Of a stretch of 64,000 nucleotides of DNA, positions 53,242 to 62,234 are shown piece after piece (positions within the stretch are counted from its first letter, which is position 1; each line of letters opens with the position of its first letter). Below the pieces are notes generated by a model. The model saw only the letters and a list, made by a program, of their open reading frames with translations, was not told the DNA's origin and searched no databases. Origin of the DNA: Methylobacterium nodulans ORS 2060 (lineage in GTDB: Bacteria; Pseudomonadota; Alphaproteobacteria; Rhizobiales; Beijerinckiaceae). The stretch covers positions 6,929,001 to 6,993,000 of the forward strand of contig NC_011894.1 of NCBI RefSeq assembly GCF_000022085.1, read 5' to 3'. The position numbers and the translations under genes are program-made.

Positions 53242-54600
53242 TCAGGCCGCCTTCTGGGTCGCGCGACGGAGTCCGTCCTCCATCTGGCGGCGCAGCGCCA
53301 CCACATCGAGGTCGTTCTCCAGCTCCACGTCGTCGAAGCGCACGACCTGGTCCTTGCCGACCGGGCGCTTGAGCTTGACGTTGTGCGCGAGCCCGATGGG
53401 AAGCGCCCCGAGGGCGAGGCTCTTCGAGGCCGGGATGGCATTGGCCCAGACGGCGTAGCCGCCCTCGCCGTCGAGCATCTCGCCGGGCTTCAGGTCGCGC
53501 TTGGCGGTCGCCACCGCGTCGCCGCGGAACTCCTTCGATGAGCCGGTCGGCTCGTTGCGCAGCACCGCCGAGAGCACGCTCACGCTCGTCTCGAGGCCGA
53601 TCATGTGGAAGGGCCGCCACATCGAGCCGTACCAGCCGGACGGGTCGGTCAGCAGGCCGTACTGGCGGAAGCATGCCCTCGTGTACTCGCTCGTCGCCTT
53701 GAAGGTGACGAACACCCCGTAGCGGATGTTGTTGAACACCTCGCGCCCGTCCGGCTCCTGGCTCGCCGCGATGTCGACGAGGCCGCTGCGGGGCAGGCGG
53801 CCGCCATCCGCCACCGGGCGGAACACCCGGGCGAGGTCGTGCAGGCCGGTCGGCGGGAAGGCGAGCCCGTCATCCGGGCAGTCGAGCCCGGTGCCGTTGG
53901 CGACGGCCGCCATCTCTATCGCGGCCTTGGTGCCGTCCGTGAACGAGTTGTACATCTTGGGGTTGAAATCCCCCTTCCGCACCTCCTCCTCGGACCAGCC
54001 GAAGAAGCCCCAGACGGTGTCGGGCGTGGAGTAGCGGTAGCGGGGCTCGAAATTCATGCCCTTGCCCGCGGAGGTCAGCTCGAAGCCACAGGAGCGGGCC
54101 CAGTCCACGAGCTCGCAGATGATGGCGGGCTGGTCGCCATAGGCCATGCTGTAGACGACGCCCTTCTGGCGCGCCCGCTCGGCCAGGAGGGGGCCGCAGA
54201 GCACGTCGGCCTCGACATTGACCATGACGACGTGCTTGCCGGCCTCGATCGCCTGGAGCGCGTGCCGGATGCCGGCGATCGGATGCCCGGTCGCCTCGAT
54301 GATGCACTCGATCTCGTCGCAGGCCGCGAGCGCGCCCGCATCGTCGAGCACGCAGGTCCGGCCGGTCCGCACGGCGTCGCCGAGGGTGGGAGCGGCATAG
54401 CGCTCCTCCGGCCAGCCGACGCGCGCGAGCGAGTCCCGGGCACGGCCGACATTGAGGTCGGCGACGCCCACGACGTGCAGGCCGGCGATGCGCTGCGCCT
54501 GGGCCAGCACCATCGAGCCGAACTTGCCGGCGCCGATTAGGCCGATCCGCACAGGCCGGCCGGCCGATGCGCGCTGCAGCAGCAGGGTGGACAGATTCAT
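53242..54600 (-). CDS. NAD(P)-dependent oxidoreductase with SAF domain
   Basis: 452 residues. RIGLIGAGKFGSMVLAQAQR is the Rossmann motif of a homoserine-dehydrogenase-like enzyme; CIIEATGHPIAGIRHALQAI follows, then a catalytic part around SAGKGMNFEPRYRYS. The last 90 residues (LRNEPTGSSKEFRGDAVATA, KRDLKPGEMLDGEGGYAVW) form a SAF domain as in UxaA and NeuB antifreeze-like modules. Such fusions occur beside TRAP transporters in sugar-acid clusters. Its substrate is unknown. A two-box sequence found again before the transporter lies 153-204 bp upstream. Confidence 0.8.
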   Translation of the reverse strand: MNLSTLLLQRASAGRPVRIGLIGAGKFGSMVLAQAQRIAGLHVVGVADLNVGRARDSLARVGWPEERYAAPTLGDAVRTGRTCVLDDAGALAACDEIECIIEATGHPIAGIRHALQAIEAGKHVVMVNVEADVLCGPLLAERARQKGVVYSMAYGDQPAIICELVDWARSCGFELTSAGKGMNFEPRYRYSTPDTVWGFFGWSEEEVRKGDFNPKMYNSFTDGTKAAIEMAAVANGTGLDCPDDGLAFPPTGLHDLARVFRPVADGGRLPRSGLVDIAASQEPDGREVFNNIRYGVFVTFKATSEYTRACFRQYGLLTDPSGWYGSMWRPFHMIGLETSVSVLSAVLRNEPTGSSKEFRGDAVATAKRDLKPGEMLDGEGGYAVWANAIPASKSLALGALPIGLAHNVKLKRPVGKDQVVRFDDVELENDLDVVALRRQMEDGLRRATQKAA

Positions 54601-54752
54601 GGGCTTCCTCCTCCGGGATTGAATGGCGGCCCGCCGCGGCGCTCAGGTCGGGCTTAAAGAACGCCAGCGCGCAAAGCGGCGCATCCTTCGTGCAACCTCA
54701 CCGGGTCTTCGTCCGCCCCGAGAAGTCGTGACCGGCCGGACGCTAGAAGCGC

Positions 54753-54804
54753 CGTTCTTGAAGGACAATCCAGAATTACGAGCGCATCGTGAAGTCTGGC
54801 TAAA
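54753..54804 (-). promoter_or_regulatory. Two-box LysR-type operator, copy A
   Basis: On the minus strand, box 1 is TTTAGCCAG.CT.CA.GA and box 2 begins TCTGGATTGTCCT, with 12 unconserved bases between. The same boxes at the same spacing occur at 55720-55771 on the plus strand. It starts at the lysR stop codon and lies upstream of the SAF oxidoreductase. Confidence 0.65.
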
Positions 54805-55711
54805 GGGTTGTGGCGGCCTGCGCCCTCTCGGCCGCCCAGCTGTCCCGCTCCGTCCGGAGCCAGTCGAGGAAGGCCCTGACCTTGCGGTAGCGCAGGTGGT
54901 CGTGCGGGCAGGTGATCCACTGCGTCACGAGCGCGATCCGGGGCGGGTCGCGCACCGGACAGGCGAGGCGGTTCGACGCGAGGTCGCCCCACAGCATCAG
55001 GTCGCTCTCGAGCGCGATGCCGAGCCCGCCCGCGGCGGCATCGATCGCCATGTGGGTCCGGTCGAAGAGCAGCCGCCGCCAGCGCGTCGCGGGCGCCACG
55101 CCCGCGAGCTTGAACCAGTGCCCCCACTGCACCTGCGACTTCACGGAGTGAATGAGCCGATGCCGGGCGAGATCCTCCGGCCCGAGGCTCCCGGGCGCCG
55201 CCAGGGACGGGGCGCAGACGGGCCGGAAGTTCTCCTCCACCAGCCCCTCCGCATAGAGGCCCGGCCACCCGCCGGTCCCGTGCCGGATCTCGAGATCGAC
55301 GCTCTCCTTCTGGAAGGCGGCCGGCTCGTTGGTGCCGTCGAGGCGCAGCTCGATGTCGGGATGCGCCTCGACGAAGGCCGCGAGCCGGGGCAGGAGCCAC
55401 TTCGTCGACAGGCTCGGCGTGGCGCGGACCGTGAGCGTGGTGACCGACCGGAAGCCCTGGATGCGCTGCGTGGCCTCCATGATCCGGTCGATCTCGCCGC
55501 CGATCATCTCGAAATAGCGCTCGCCCGCCTCCGTCAGGACGATGTTGCGCCCGGACTTGCCGATGAGGGCGGTGCCGAGGCTGACCTCCAGGGTCTGGAT
55601 CTGCTGGCTCACCGCCGAGGGCGTGACGCCGAGCTCGTCCGCCGCCCGGGTGATGCTCCCCGAGCGGGCGACGGCGTGGAAGACGCTGATGGCGCGAAAG
55701 GGGACCGGCAT
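54800..55711 (-). CDS. LysR-type regulator (GcvA-like)
   Basis: 303 residues. The winged helix-turn-helix is at the N-terminus (AVARSGSITRAADELGVTPS, AVSQQIQTLEVSLGTALIGK), followed by a linker and a ligand-binding domain in two lobes (TLTVRATPSLSTKWLLPRLA, AAGGLGIALESDLMLWG). The WLLPRL and LGIAL segments place it with GcvA-type members. It lies between the minus-strand oxidoreductase genes and the plus-strand TRAP transporter. Operator-like boxes occur 9 bp before its own start and at its stop codon, suggesting control of both arms and of itself. Confidence 0.9.
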   Translation of the reverse strand: MPVPFRAISVFHAVARSGSITRAADELGVTPSAVSQQIQTLEVSLGTALIGKSGRNIVLTEAGERYFEMIGGEIDRIMEATQRIQGFRSVTTLTVRATPSLSTKWLLPRLAAFVEAHPDIELRLDGTNEPAAFQKESVDLEIRHGTGGWPGLYAEGLVEENFRPVCAPSLAAPGSLGPEDLARHRLIHSVKSQVQWGHWFKLAGVAPATRWRRLLFDRTHMAIDAAAGGLGIALESDLMLWGDLASNRLACPVRDPPRIALVTQWITCPHDHLRYRKVRAFLDWLRTERDSWAAERAQAATTL

Positions 55712-55719
55712 GGCGATAG

Positions 55720-55771
55720 TTTAGCCAGGCTACATGAACGCGCAAACAATCTGGATTGTCCTACATGAATG
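55720..55771 (+). promoter_or_regulatory. Two-box LysR-type operator, copy B
   Basis: Plus-strand box 1 matches copy A at 15 of 18 positions and box 2 at 19 of 22, with equal 12-base spacing. Each box ends in CTACATGA, three helical turns apart. It lies 9 bp before lysR and 215 bp before dctP. A hairpin (CCCCCT/AGGGGG) follows at about 55803-55822 in the dctP leader. Confidence 0.65.
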
Positions 55772-55985
55772 CCCTTCCTAGTGTCGGGCAGGGAACGAGA
55801 AGAGCCCCCTCGCGAAGGGGGCCGACAGGGAGGACGACGGAGGCGGGACCCGCGCTCCGCAGGGCGGACGCCCCGCGACCGCCGGGCCCGGGACCGACCC
55901 GGATTCCGGGACACGACGCATTCTCAACGGAAACGATGCCGAACTGCCCCTCGCGGCAGATGAAGGCACGCTCGGAGGAAACACC

Positions 55986-57023
55986 ATGACGAACGAGCCG
56001 GATTCCACCAGCGACGGCGGCCTCTCGCGCCGGAGCTTCCTGACCGCCGCGGCCGCCGTCCCGCTGGTCGCGATCCGCACCCGGCCGGCGCTGGCGGCCG
56101 AGTTCAGCTACAAGCTCGCGACGGGCCAGTCCCTCACCCAGCCCATCAATGCCCGCCTCGAGCAGGCCACCCAGCGCATCCGCGAGGCCTCGGGCGGGCG
56201 CCTGGAGATGAAGTTCTTCCCCGCGAGCCAGCTCGGCTCGGACACGGACCTGATCACGCAGGTGCGCTCGGGCGGGATCGAGTTCCTCAACATCGCCGGA
56301 TCGGTGATCTCGACCGTCGCGGCGGGCGCCGCGATCACCAATGTCGGCTTCGCCTTCGCGGATTACGAGCAGGTCTGGCGGGGGGCGGACGGGCCGATCG
56401 GCCAGTACGTGCGCAGCCAGATCGAGAAGGCGGGTCTGCTCGTCCCGGCCAAGGCCGCGGACAACAGCTTCCGGCAGATCACCTCGGCGTCGAAGCCGAT
56501 CAAGACCCCGGAGGACCTGAAAGGCTACCGCATCCGCGTGCCGGTCTCGCCGATCTTCACCTCGCTGTTCTCGGCGCTCGGGGCGAACCCCACCTCCATC
56601 AACTTCAACGAGCTCTACACCGCGCTGCAGACCCGGCTGGTCGACGGCCAGGAGAACGGGCTCGTGGCGATCGACGCCGGCAAGCTCTACGAGGTGCAGA
56701 AATACGTCTCCGAGACGAACCACATCTGGGATCCCTTCTGGATCGTGGCGAACCGGCGCGCCTTCGGCCGCCTGCCCGAGAGCCTGCAGGAGATCGTCCG
56801 GCGCGAGTTCGACCGGGCGGCGATGGAGCAGCGCGAGGACGTCGCGCGGCTGAATGGCACGCTGAAGACGCAGCTTTCGGCCAAGGGGCTGGTTTTCGAG
56901 AGCGCCGACAAGGAGGCGTTCCGCCGGAGCCTCGGCCAGGCCGGCTTCTACCGCGACTGGAAGGAGAAGTTCGGGCAAGAGGCCTGGAAGGCCCTCGAAT
57001 CCGTCACGGGAGCCCTCGCATGA
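55986..57023 (+). CDS. dctP: TRAP transporter solute-binding protein
   Basis: 345 residues. A twin-arginine signal (LSRRSFLTAAAAVPLVAI) sends it to the periplasm folded. LEQATQRIREASGGRLEMKF, FFPASQLGSDTDLITQVRSG, and GYRIRVPVSPIFTSLFSALG give the DctP fold; the conserved arginine that holds a carboxylate is in IRVP. GQENGLVAIDAGKLYEVQKY is the usual hinge segment. The ligand is probably a sugar acid or other small carboxylate. GGAGGAAACACC precedes the start, and it overlaps the permease gene by 4 bp. Confidence 0.9.
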   Translation: MTNEPDSTSDGGLSRRSFLTAAAAVPLVAIRTRPALAAEFSYKLATGQSLTQPINARLEQATQRIREASGGRLEMKFFPASQLGSDTDLITQVRSGGIEFLNIAGSVISTVAAGAAITNVGFAFADYEQVWRGADGPIGQYVRSQIEKAGLLVPAKAADNSFRQITSASKPIKTPEDLKGYRIRVPVSPIFTSLFSALGANPTSINFNELYTALQTRLVDGQENGLVAIDAGKLYEVQKYVSETNHIWDPFWIVANRRAFGRLPESLQEIVRREFDRAAMEQREDVARLNGTLKTQLSAKGLVFESADKEAFRRSLGQAGFYRDWKEKFGQEAWKALESVTGALA

Positions 57024-58897
57024 GCGCGGCGGCCGACCTGCCGGGCCGGGCTCACGCGGCGCCGGCCACCCCGTCCGACTGGCTCGCCGTCGCCGAGCGC
57101 TGGCTCCGGCTCGCCGTCGAGATCCCGGCCGCCCTCCTGGTCGCCGCCGAGGTGCTGATCCTGTTCGCCGGCATCGGCGCGCGGGCGCTCGGCCATCCGA
57201 TCATCTGGAGCGACGAGCTCGCCTCGATCCTGTTCCTGTGGCTCGCCATGCTCGGCAGCGTGGTGGCGATCCAGCGCGGCGAGCACATGCGGCTCACCTT
57301 CGTGGTCGGCTCCCTGTCGCCGCGGGCGCAGGCGTGGTGCGAGGCGCTCGCGGTCGGGGCGGTGTTCGCCTTCCTCGTCCTGCTGCTGCACGCGGCCTAC
57401 GACTACACGGACGACCAGTCCTTCGTGGAGACGCCGGCCCTCGGCTGGCCGGGGACGATCCGGGCGCTCGCGGTGCCGGTCGGGTTCGTGGCGGCGCTGC
57501 TGAGCTCCTCCTTGCGTCTCGCCCGCCACGGCATCGCCGATCTCCTCGGTGTCGGGCTGGTTCTAGGCGGGCTCGCCGCGCTCCTCGCCCTCGGCGCGCC
57601 GGCCCTGACCGGGATGGGCAACTGGTCCCTCGTCGTCTTCTTCGTCGGGCTCCTGGGCGTCGGCATCGTGGCGGGCGTGCCGATCGCGTTCTCCTTCGCG
57701 CTCGCCACCTCGGCCTACCTGCTCACCGTGACCTCGACGCCGCTGACCATCGTGGTCGGCCGCATGGACGAGGGCATGAGCAGCCTGATCCTGCTCGCCA
57801 TCCCGCTCTTCGTGCTCCTCGGCCAGCTCGTCGAGGTGACCGGGATGGCGCGGGTGATGGTCGCGTTCCTGGCCTCGCTGCTCGGCCACGTGAAGGCGGG
57901 CATGTCCTACGTGCTCCTCGGCGCGATGCTGCTCGTCTCCGGCATCTCCGGCTCGAAGACCGCGGACATGGCCGCGGTCGCCCCGGTGCTGTTTCCCGAG
58001 ATGCGCCGCCGCGGCATGAAGGACGGCGAGTTGCTGTCGCTGCTCGCCGCCTCGGGCGCCATGAGCGAGACGATCCCGCCCTCGATCGTCCTCATCGCCA
58101 TTGCGTCGGTCACGGGGGTGTCGATCGCGGCGCTGTTCACGGCCGGGATCCTGCCCGCGCTCGTGCTGGCTGTGGTGCTCGCCGCCGTCGCCCGCTACCG
58201 CGCGGGCAGGGAGGAGGATGCCGTCACGGTGGCGCGGGCCCCGGCTTCCGTGGTCGGGAAGACGCTCGTGGTTGCGCTCCCGGCGCTGCTGCTGCCGTTC
58301 CTGATCCGCACCGCGGTGGTGGAGGGCGTCGCCACGGCGACGGAGGTCTCCACCATCGGCATCGCCTACGCGCTGCTCCTCGGGCTCCTCGTCTACCGCG
58401 GCGGTCTGCGGGCGAGGGCGGTGCTGCCGATGCTGGCGCGCACGGCCTCGCTGTCGGGGGCGATCCTCTTCATCGTCGGCGCGGCGAGCGCCATGGCCTG
58501 GGCGCTGACGCAGTCCGGCTTCTCGCACGACCTCGCCCGGGCGATGGCCGCCGTCCCGGGCGGGCAGGTCGGCTTCCTGCTGATCTCGGTCGTCGCCTTC
58601 ATGGTGCTCGGAAGCCTGCTGGAGGGCATCCCGGCCATCGTGCTCTTCGGACCCCTGCTGTTCCCGATCGCCCATCAGTTCGGCATCCACGAGGTGCACT
58701 ACAGCATGGTGGTGATCCTCGCGATGGGCCTCGGCCTGTTCGCGCCGCCATTCGGCCTCTGCTACTACGCGGCCTGCATCATCGGGCAGGTGTCGCCCGA
58801 ATCCGGAATGCGTCGGATCTGGATCTATCTCGGCGCGCTGTTCCTCGGGCTGCTCGTGCTGACCTTCGTGCCCTGGTTCTCGACCGGGTTCCTCTGA
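57020..58897 (+). CDS. TRAP transporter permease, fused DctQ-DctM
   Basis: 625 residues. The first 170 are the small DctQ subunit with four helices (HPIIWSDELASILFLWLAML carries the family's WSDE-like mark). From about 195 on is DctM with twelve helices: GIVAGVPIAFSFALATSAYL, AIPLFVLLGQLVEVTGMARV, GISGSKTADMAAVAPVLFPE, ASGAMSETIPPSIVLIAIAS. The fusion is a known variant. With DctP it imports its ligand using a sodium gradient. A perfect 11-bp stem follows at 58916-58949, without a T run. Confidence 0.9.
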   Translation: MSAAADLPGRAHAAPATPSDWLAVAERWLRLAVEIPAALLVAAEVLILFAGIGARALGHPIIWSDELASILFLWLAMLGSVVAIQRGEHMRLTFVVGSLSPRAQAWCEALAVGAVFAFLVLLLHAAYDYTDDQSFVETPALGWPGTIRALAVPVGFVAALLSSSLRLARHGIADLLGVGLVLGGLAALLALGAPALTGMGNWSLVVFFVGLLGVGIVAGVPIAFSFALATSAYLLTVTSTPLTIVVGRMDEGMSSLILLAIPLFVLLGQLVEVTGMARVMVAFLASLLGHVKAGMSYVLLGAMLLVSGISGSKTADMAAVAPVLFPEMRRRGMKDGELLSLLAASGAMSETIPPSIVLIAIASVTGVSIAALFTAGILPALVLAVVLAAVARYRAGREEDAVTVARAPASVVGKTLVVALPALLLPFLIRTAVVEGVATATEVSTIGIAYALLLGLLVYRGGLRARAVLPMLARTASLSGAILFIVGAASAMAWALTQSGFSHDLARAMAAVPGGQVGFLLISVVAFMVLGSLLEGIPAIVLFGPLLFPIAHQFGIHEVHYSMVVILAMGLGLFAPPFGLCYYAACIIGQVSPESGMRRIWIYLGALFLGLLVLTFVPWFSTGFL

Positions 58898-58915
58898 CGC
58901 CGGTCGGAGGCCGGC

Positions 58916-58949
58916 GGCCCGGTGTCAGGCGTCTCGCCGACACCGGGCC
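58916..58949 (+). terminator. Stem-loop after the TRAP operon
   Basis: GGCCCGGTGTC pairs perfectly with GACACCGGGCC over a 12-base loop. It has no T run, so it may protect the mRNA 3' end or act with Rho. Confidence 0.45.
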
Positions 58950-59049
58950 CGCCCGGATGAGCGCGGTCGGGCCGCGGATGACGGCCCGATCGCCGGGAAC
59001 GACTCTCGATCCGCGCGGGTTGGAAGGCGCCATCAAGAGGGGACGAGCC

Positions 59050-59838
59050 ATGAACGTCTGGCAGCTCATCGCGCGCGACCACGCGAACATCGCCGAACTC
59101 ATCCGCGAGATACCCAATGCGCTGAACGGTCCCGGCGTCATTCGCAGCCGTGAGCGGCTCCTCGCCGACCTCATCGACGAGCTCCGCGCCCATTCGGAAG
59201 CCGTCGAGGCGAGCCTGTTCGAGCCGCTGAGCGCTCACGGCCGGGCCGGTGAGCTGATCGACGATCTCCGCCACGAGCATGGTCAAGTGATGCGGCAGCT
59301 CAGCCAGCTGTCCAGCCATCACCGGAAGGGCTCGGAAGGATGGCTCAACACCTTCGAGGATGCCACCTATCTGGTCGACCAGCACCTGTATCGCCATCGT
59401 CACGACCTCCTGCCCATGGCGCGTGAAGCGCTGCCTTCCGAGGAGGTTCGGACTGCGACCACCGCCTTCGTGCGGGCAAAGGTGCGGGCTCTGCAGGCGT
59501 CGGGCCCGCGCAGCCTGCCGCAGCGGGTGGCCATCGACACCACCGACCTGTTCGGGGCGCTCGCGGTCGGCCTGACGGCTGCCGCCCTCCTGCTCATCGT
59601 CTGGCGCTCCGGGCGGCCGTGGGGCGGGGCTGGCGATGCGCGCAGCCGCGCCCGCACCGGCAGCCCTGACGGAATCAGCCGGGGTCGGTCGCGCGCCGAT
59701 CAGGCGGCGGCGTCCGCGCCGGGCAACCGGGTGCCCGGGGAGGACCTGAATCGTCGCCAGGACAAGCTGCTGGATGAGGCGCTGGAGGAGACCTTCCCGA
59801 GCAGCGACCCCATCTCGCCGCACCAGATCACGCGCTAG
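59050..59838 (+). CDS. Hemerythrin-domain protein with membrane helix
   Basis: 262 residues. The first 150 match a hemerythrin HHE domain: LIARDHANIAELIREIPNAL, LRAHSEAVEASLFEPLSAH, LRHEHGQVMRQLSQL, DQHLYRHRHDLLPMAREAL; the histidines and glutamates could bind a di-iron site. A helix (LFGALAVGLTAAALLLIVW) then leads to a polar, disordered tail ending FPSSDPISPHQITR, seen in other small proteins of this group. Oxygen or iron sensing, or iron storage, is a guess. AGAGGGGACGAG before 59050 supports the start. Confidence 0.75.
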   Translation: MNVWQLIARDHANIAELIREIPNALNGPGVIRSRERLLADLIDELRAHSEAVEASLFEPLSAHGRAGELIDDLRHEHGQVMRQLSQLSSHHRKGSEGWLNTFEDATYLVDQHLYRHRHDLLPMAREALPSEEVRTATTAFVRAKVRALQASGPRSLPQRVAIDTTDLFGALAVGLTAAALLLIVWRSGRPWGGAGDARSRARTGSPDGISRGRSRADQAAASAPGNRVPGEDLNRRQDKLLDEALEETFPSSDPISPHQITR

Positions 59839-59990
59839 CGGATGTCGAGGAGAAGTTTCCGACCGAATGTCAGTACTGTCGCTGAAAGCGGTCGCTGCGC
59901 GGATTCCTGTGCTGATGGTGTGGACGGCCCCCCACGGCATCAGTGTGTGCCAGAATGAGGTCGTCAGGATCTCATCCGAGGAGGCCGTCC

Positions 59991-61043
59991 ATGAGCGAGA
60001 TTATCCGCATTGGGCTGGATACGTCCAAGTCTGTTTTCCAGCTGCACGGGGTCGATGCGGCCGAGCGGCCGGTGCTGAAGCTGAAGCTGTCGCGCAGCAA
60101 GATGCTGGCCTTCTTCGCCCAGCAGCCGCCCTGCCTGGTGGCGCTGGAAGCCTGCGGGGCCTCGCATCACTGGGCCCGCACCCTGGCCGGGCTGGGCCAC
60201 ACGGTGCGCCTGATCGCGCCCCAGCACGTCAAGCCCTACGTGCCCGGCTCCAAGACCGACGCGGCCGATGCGGCGGGCCTGTGCGAGGCGGTCAGCCGGC
60301 CGCAGATGCGCTTCGTGCCGGTCAAGACCGCCGAGCAGCAGGCGGCGCTGATGCTCACGGGCCTGCGCGAGCAATGGCTCAAGCGGCGCACCCAGGTCAG
60401 CAACAGCCTGCGCGGGTATGCGGCCGAGTTCGGGCTGGCGGCGCCTCAGGGGCTGGCCCGTCTCGCGGAACTGGTCGCGCGCCTGGCCGAGGACCCGCGC
60501 GTGCCGGCTCTGGCCCGCCCGCTGTTTGCGGCGCTGTGGGCCGAGTACCAGGAGATCGAGGCCCGGGTGCAGGAGGCCGACCGCCAGCTCAAAGTGTGGC
60601 AGCGGGGCAACGCCAGCTGCCGGCGGCTGAGCGCCGTGCCGGGGATCGGTCCGGTGGGCGCGGCGCTGCTGGTGCTGAAGACGCCGGCCCCCCAGGCGTT
60701 CCGCAGCGGGCGGGACTTTGCGGCCTGGCTGGGGCTGACGCCCAAGGATCACGCGACCGCGGGCAAGCCGCGGCTGGGCGGGATCACGCGGGCGGGCGAC
60801 GAGCAACTGCGCAGCGTGCTGGTGGCCGGCGCGATGGCGGTGCTGCGCCAGCTCAAGCCGGAGAGCGCGGGGCTGGCGGGCTGGCTGACGCGGCTGGTGG
60901 CGCGCAAGGCGCGGCGGCTGGTGGCGGTGGCGCTGGCCAACAAGCTGGCGCGGATCGCCTGGCGGCTGTTGGTGAGCGGGGCGAGCTACGACCCGGCCCG
61001 GGCCGGCCCGCCGATGGGAGGGGCGGAGCCGGCCCGGGCCTGA
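59991..61043 (+). CDS. IS110-family transposase
   Basis: 350 residues, intact. The N-terminal DEDD domain has IGLDTSKSVFQLHG (Asp), LVALEACGASHHWARTL (Glu) and GSKTDAADAAGLCEAV (Asp pair). The C-terminal Tnp_20 domain has SAVPGIGPVGAALLV with the helix-hairpin-helix and the conserved serine region near VAGAMAVLRQL. IS110 elements lack long inverted repeats, and recent work shows some are guided by a bridge RNA from their flanking sequence. GAGGAGG just upstream selects this start. The element ends are not readable, roughly 59.9-61.1 kb. Confidence 0.9.
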   Translation: MSEIIRIGLDTSKSVFQLHGVDAAERPVLKLKLSRSKMLAFFAQQPPCLVALEACGASHHWARTLAGLGHTVRLIAPQHVKPYVPGSKTDAADAAGLCEAVSRPQMRFVPVKTAEQQAALMLTGLREQWLKRRTQVSNSLRGYAAEFGLAAPQGLARLAELVARLAEDPRVPALARPLFAALWAEYQEIEARVQEADRQLKVWQRGNASCRRLSAVPGIGPVGAALLVLKTPAPQAFRSGRDFAAWLGLTPKDHATAGKPRLGGITRAGDEQLRSVLVAGAMAVLRQLKPESAGLAGWLTRLVARKARRLVAVALANKLARIAWRLLVSGASYDPARAGPPMGGAEPARA

Positions 61044-61362
61044 CCGGGCCGGTGGCGCGATCAGGAGGGAACCGGGGGCCGGTGAGGCGCCCATGAGCTT
61101 GCAAGCGGGAGATGGTTGGTCAGCTCGGCTGTCGTGACATGCCTCACTCCGGGGGATCCAAGGGCCGTTCGAGGTCACTGTGCTGATTGGGCGGCGTGTC
61201 GCGCACCACCACCTGGGCCGCGGTCGGCAGAGCCGCACCCGAAGGCCGAACATATGGATGCAACGGCAGAGCCGGACCGGGATTGTCCGCTTGCGAGAAC
61301 GGGCCGTCCACATATGGGTCCCGGATCTCCTTCCGCTGCCGCTGCAGTCGTCCCCGCGCGAC

Positions 61363-61474
61363 GCTCGTCGAGTTGGCGCCCGGCGTGAGTCTCAATCAGG
61401 TGCTTGCCGCCACGGAGGCCGAATTGGTCGTGCCGGACGGGCCGCCCACCGGGGCCGGTCCGCACGATGTCTGA
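61363..61474 (+). pseudogene. 3-oxoacid CoA-transferase subunit B, C-terminal fragment
   Basis: The last 36 codons read LVELAPGVSLNQVLAATEAE and LVVPDGPP, the C-terminal end of the beta subunit of acetate or 3-oxoacid CoA-transferases. The rest is absent, presumably lost with the IS110 insertion. The remainder of 61044-61633 has no gene I can support. Confidence 0.55.
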
Positions 61475-61633
61475 TCCCGACGGCCCGAGATGCTGATGCA
61501 TCGGGCCATCGATCCATCTCGAATGCGCGTGCACCGCTTTTGAGGCCCGCCTCGCGGGGAGCCGGGATCGAACGGGCGCGACGCCGAGGGATATTGGGTC
61601 GGGACGAGGGCGATCGGGTGTCCGCTCCCCGGG

Positions 61634-62161
61634 TCAGCTCTCGGGCAGACGGGCGACGACATGCACCACCTGCCCGTCGCGCTGCCTGCTCACCGTGAGC
61701 CCGCAGCGCGCGAGCAGCGTCAGCATGGGAGCGTTGTCCGCGAGCACTTCGGCGGTCAGCTCCCTGAGCCCACTCTTCGAGGCGATGGCGATGAGGTGGC
61801 GCATCAGGGCCGTGCCGACGCCCTGTCCCTGGTAGTCGTCCGCCACCGCACAGGCCAGCTCGGCCACGCCCGGCCCGGTCACGATGTAGCGGCTGCCCCC
61901 GATGACCGTGGGGCGGGCGGTCTCGTCGACGAGCGCGACCAGGGCCACGTGCCCGCGGAAATCGACATTCACGAAATAGTCGATCTCCTTGTCGCTGAAA
62001 CCGCGCTTCGGACCGAAGAAGCGGAGGTATCGCGACTGCTCGCCGAAGCGATCGACGGCGGCGAGCAGGCCCTCCCGATCCTCCGGCCGGAGCGCGCGGA
62101 TCGTCAGGCTTCGCCCGTCGCGGAGGCGCTCGCTGGCAGCGTAGGTCGAGATCGGCTCCAT
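61634..62161 (-). CDS. GNAT N-acetyltransferase
   Basis: 175 residues. LTIRALRPEDREGLLAAVDR opens the fold, RYLRFFGPKRGFSDKEIDYF is characteristic of Pat-like GNAT domains, and AVADDYQGQGVGTALMRHLI has the acetyl-CoA pyrophosphate loop (QGxGxG/A). Proteins of this type acetylate acyl-CoA synthetases or stand beside stress genes. The ATG at 62161 is used because GGAGG lies nine bases upstream; the ATG at 62170 is too close to it. It is last before the IS110 region. Confidence 0.85.
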   Translation of the reverse strand: MEPISTYAASERLRDGRSLTIRALRPEDREGLLAAVDRFGEQSRYLRFFGPKRGFSDKEIDYFVNVDFRGHVALVALVDETARPTVIGGSRYIVTGPGVAELACAVADDYQGQGVGTALMRHLIAIASKSGLRELTAEVLADNAPMLTLLARCGLTVSRQRDGQVVHVVARLPES

Positions 62162-62234
62162 GACGGTCATCCTCCGCCTCGGTCCAGAGACCGGGACCTG
62201 CGCCATCGCCAAGAGAGGAGGCAGCGTCCAGACG

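Noticed and set aside
51836..53674. A 612-codon minus-strand frame
   Set aside because: Arginine- and proline-rich, in a different frame from three well-recognised enzymes it covers.
57238..59838. An 866-codon plus-strand frame over the DctQM gene
   Set aside because: Only its last part is real (the hemerythrin protein from 59050). Upstream it runs out of frame through the permease gene.
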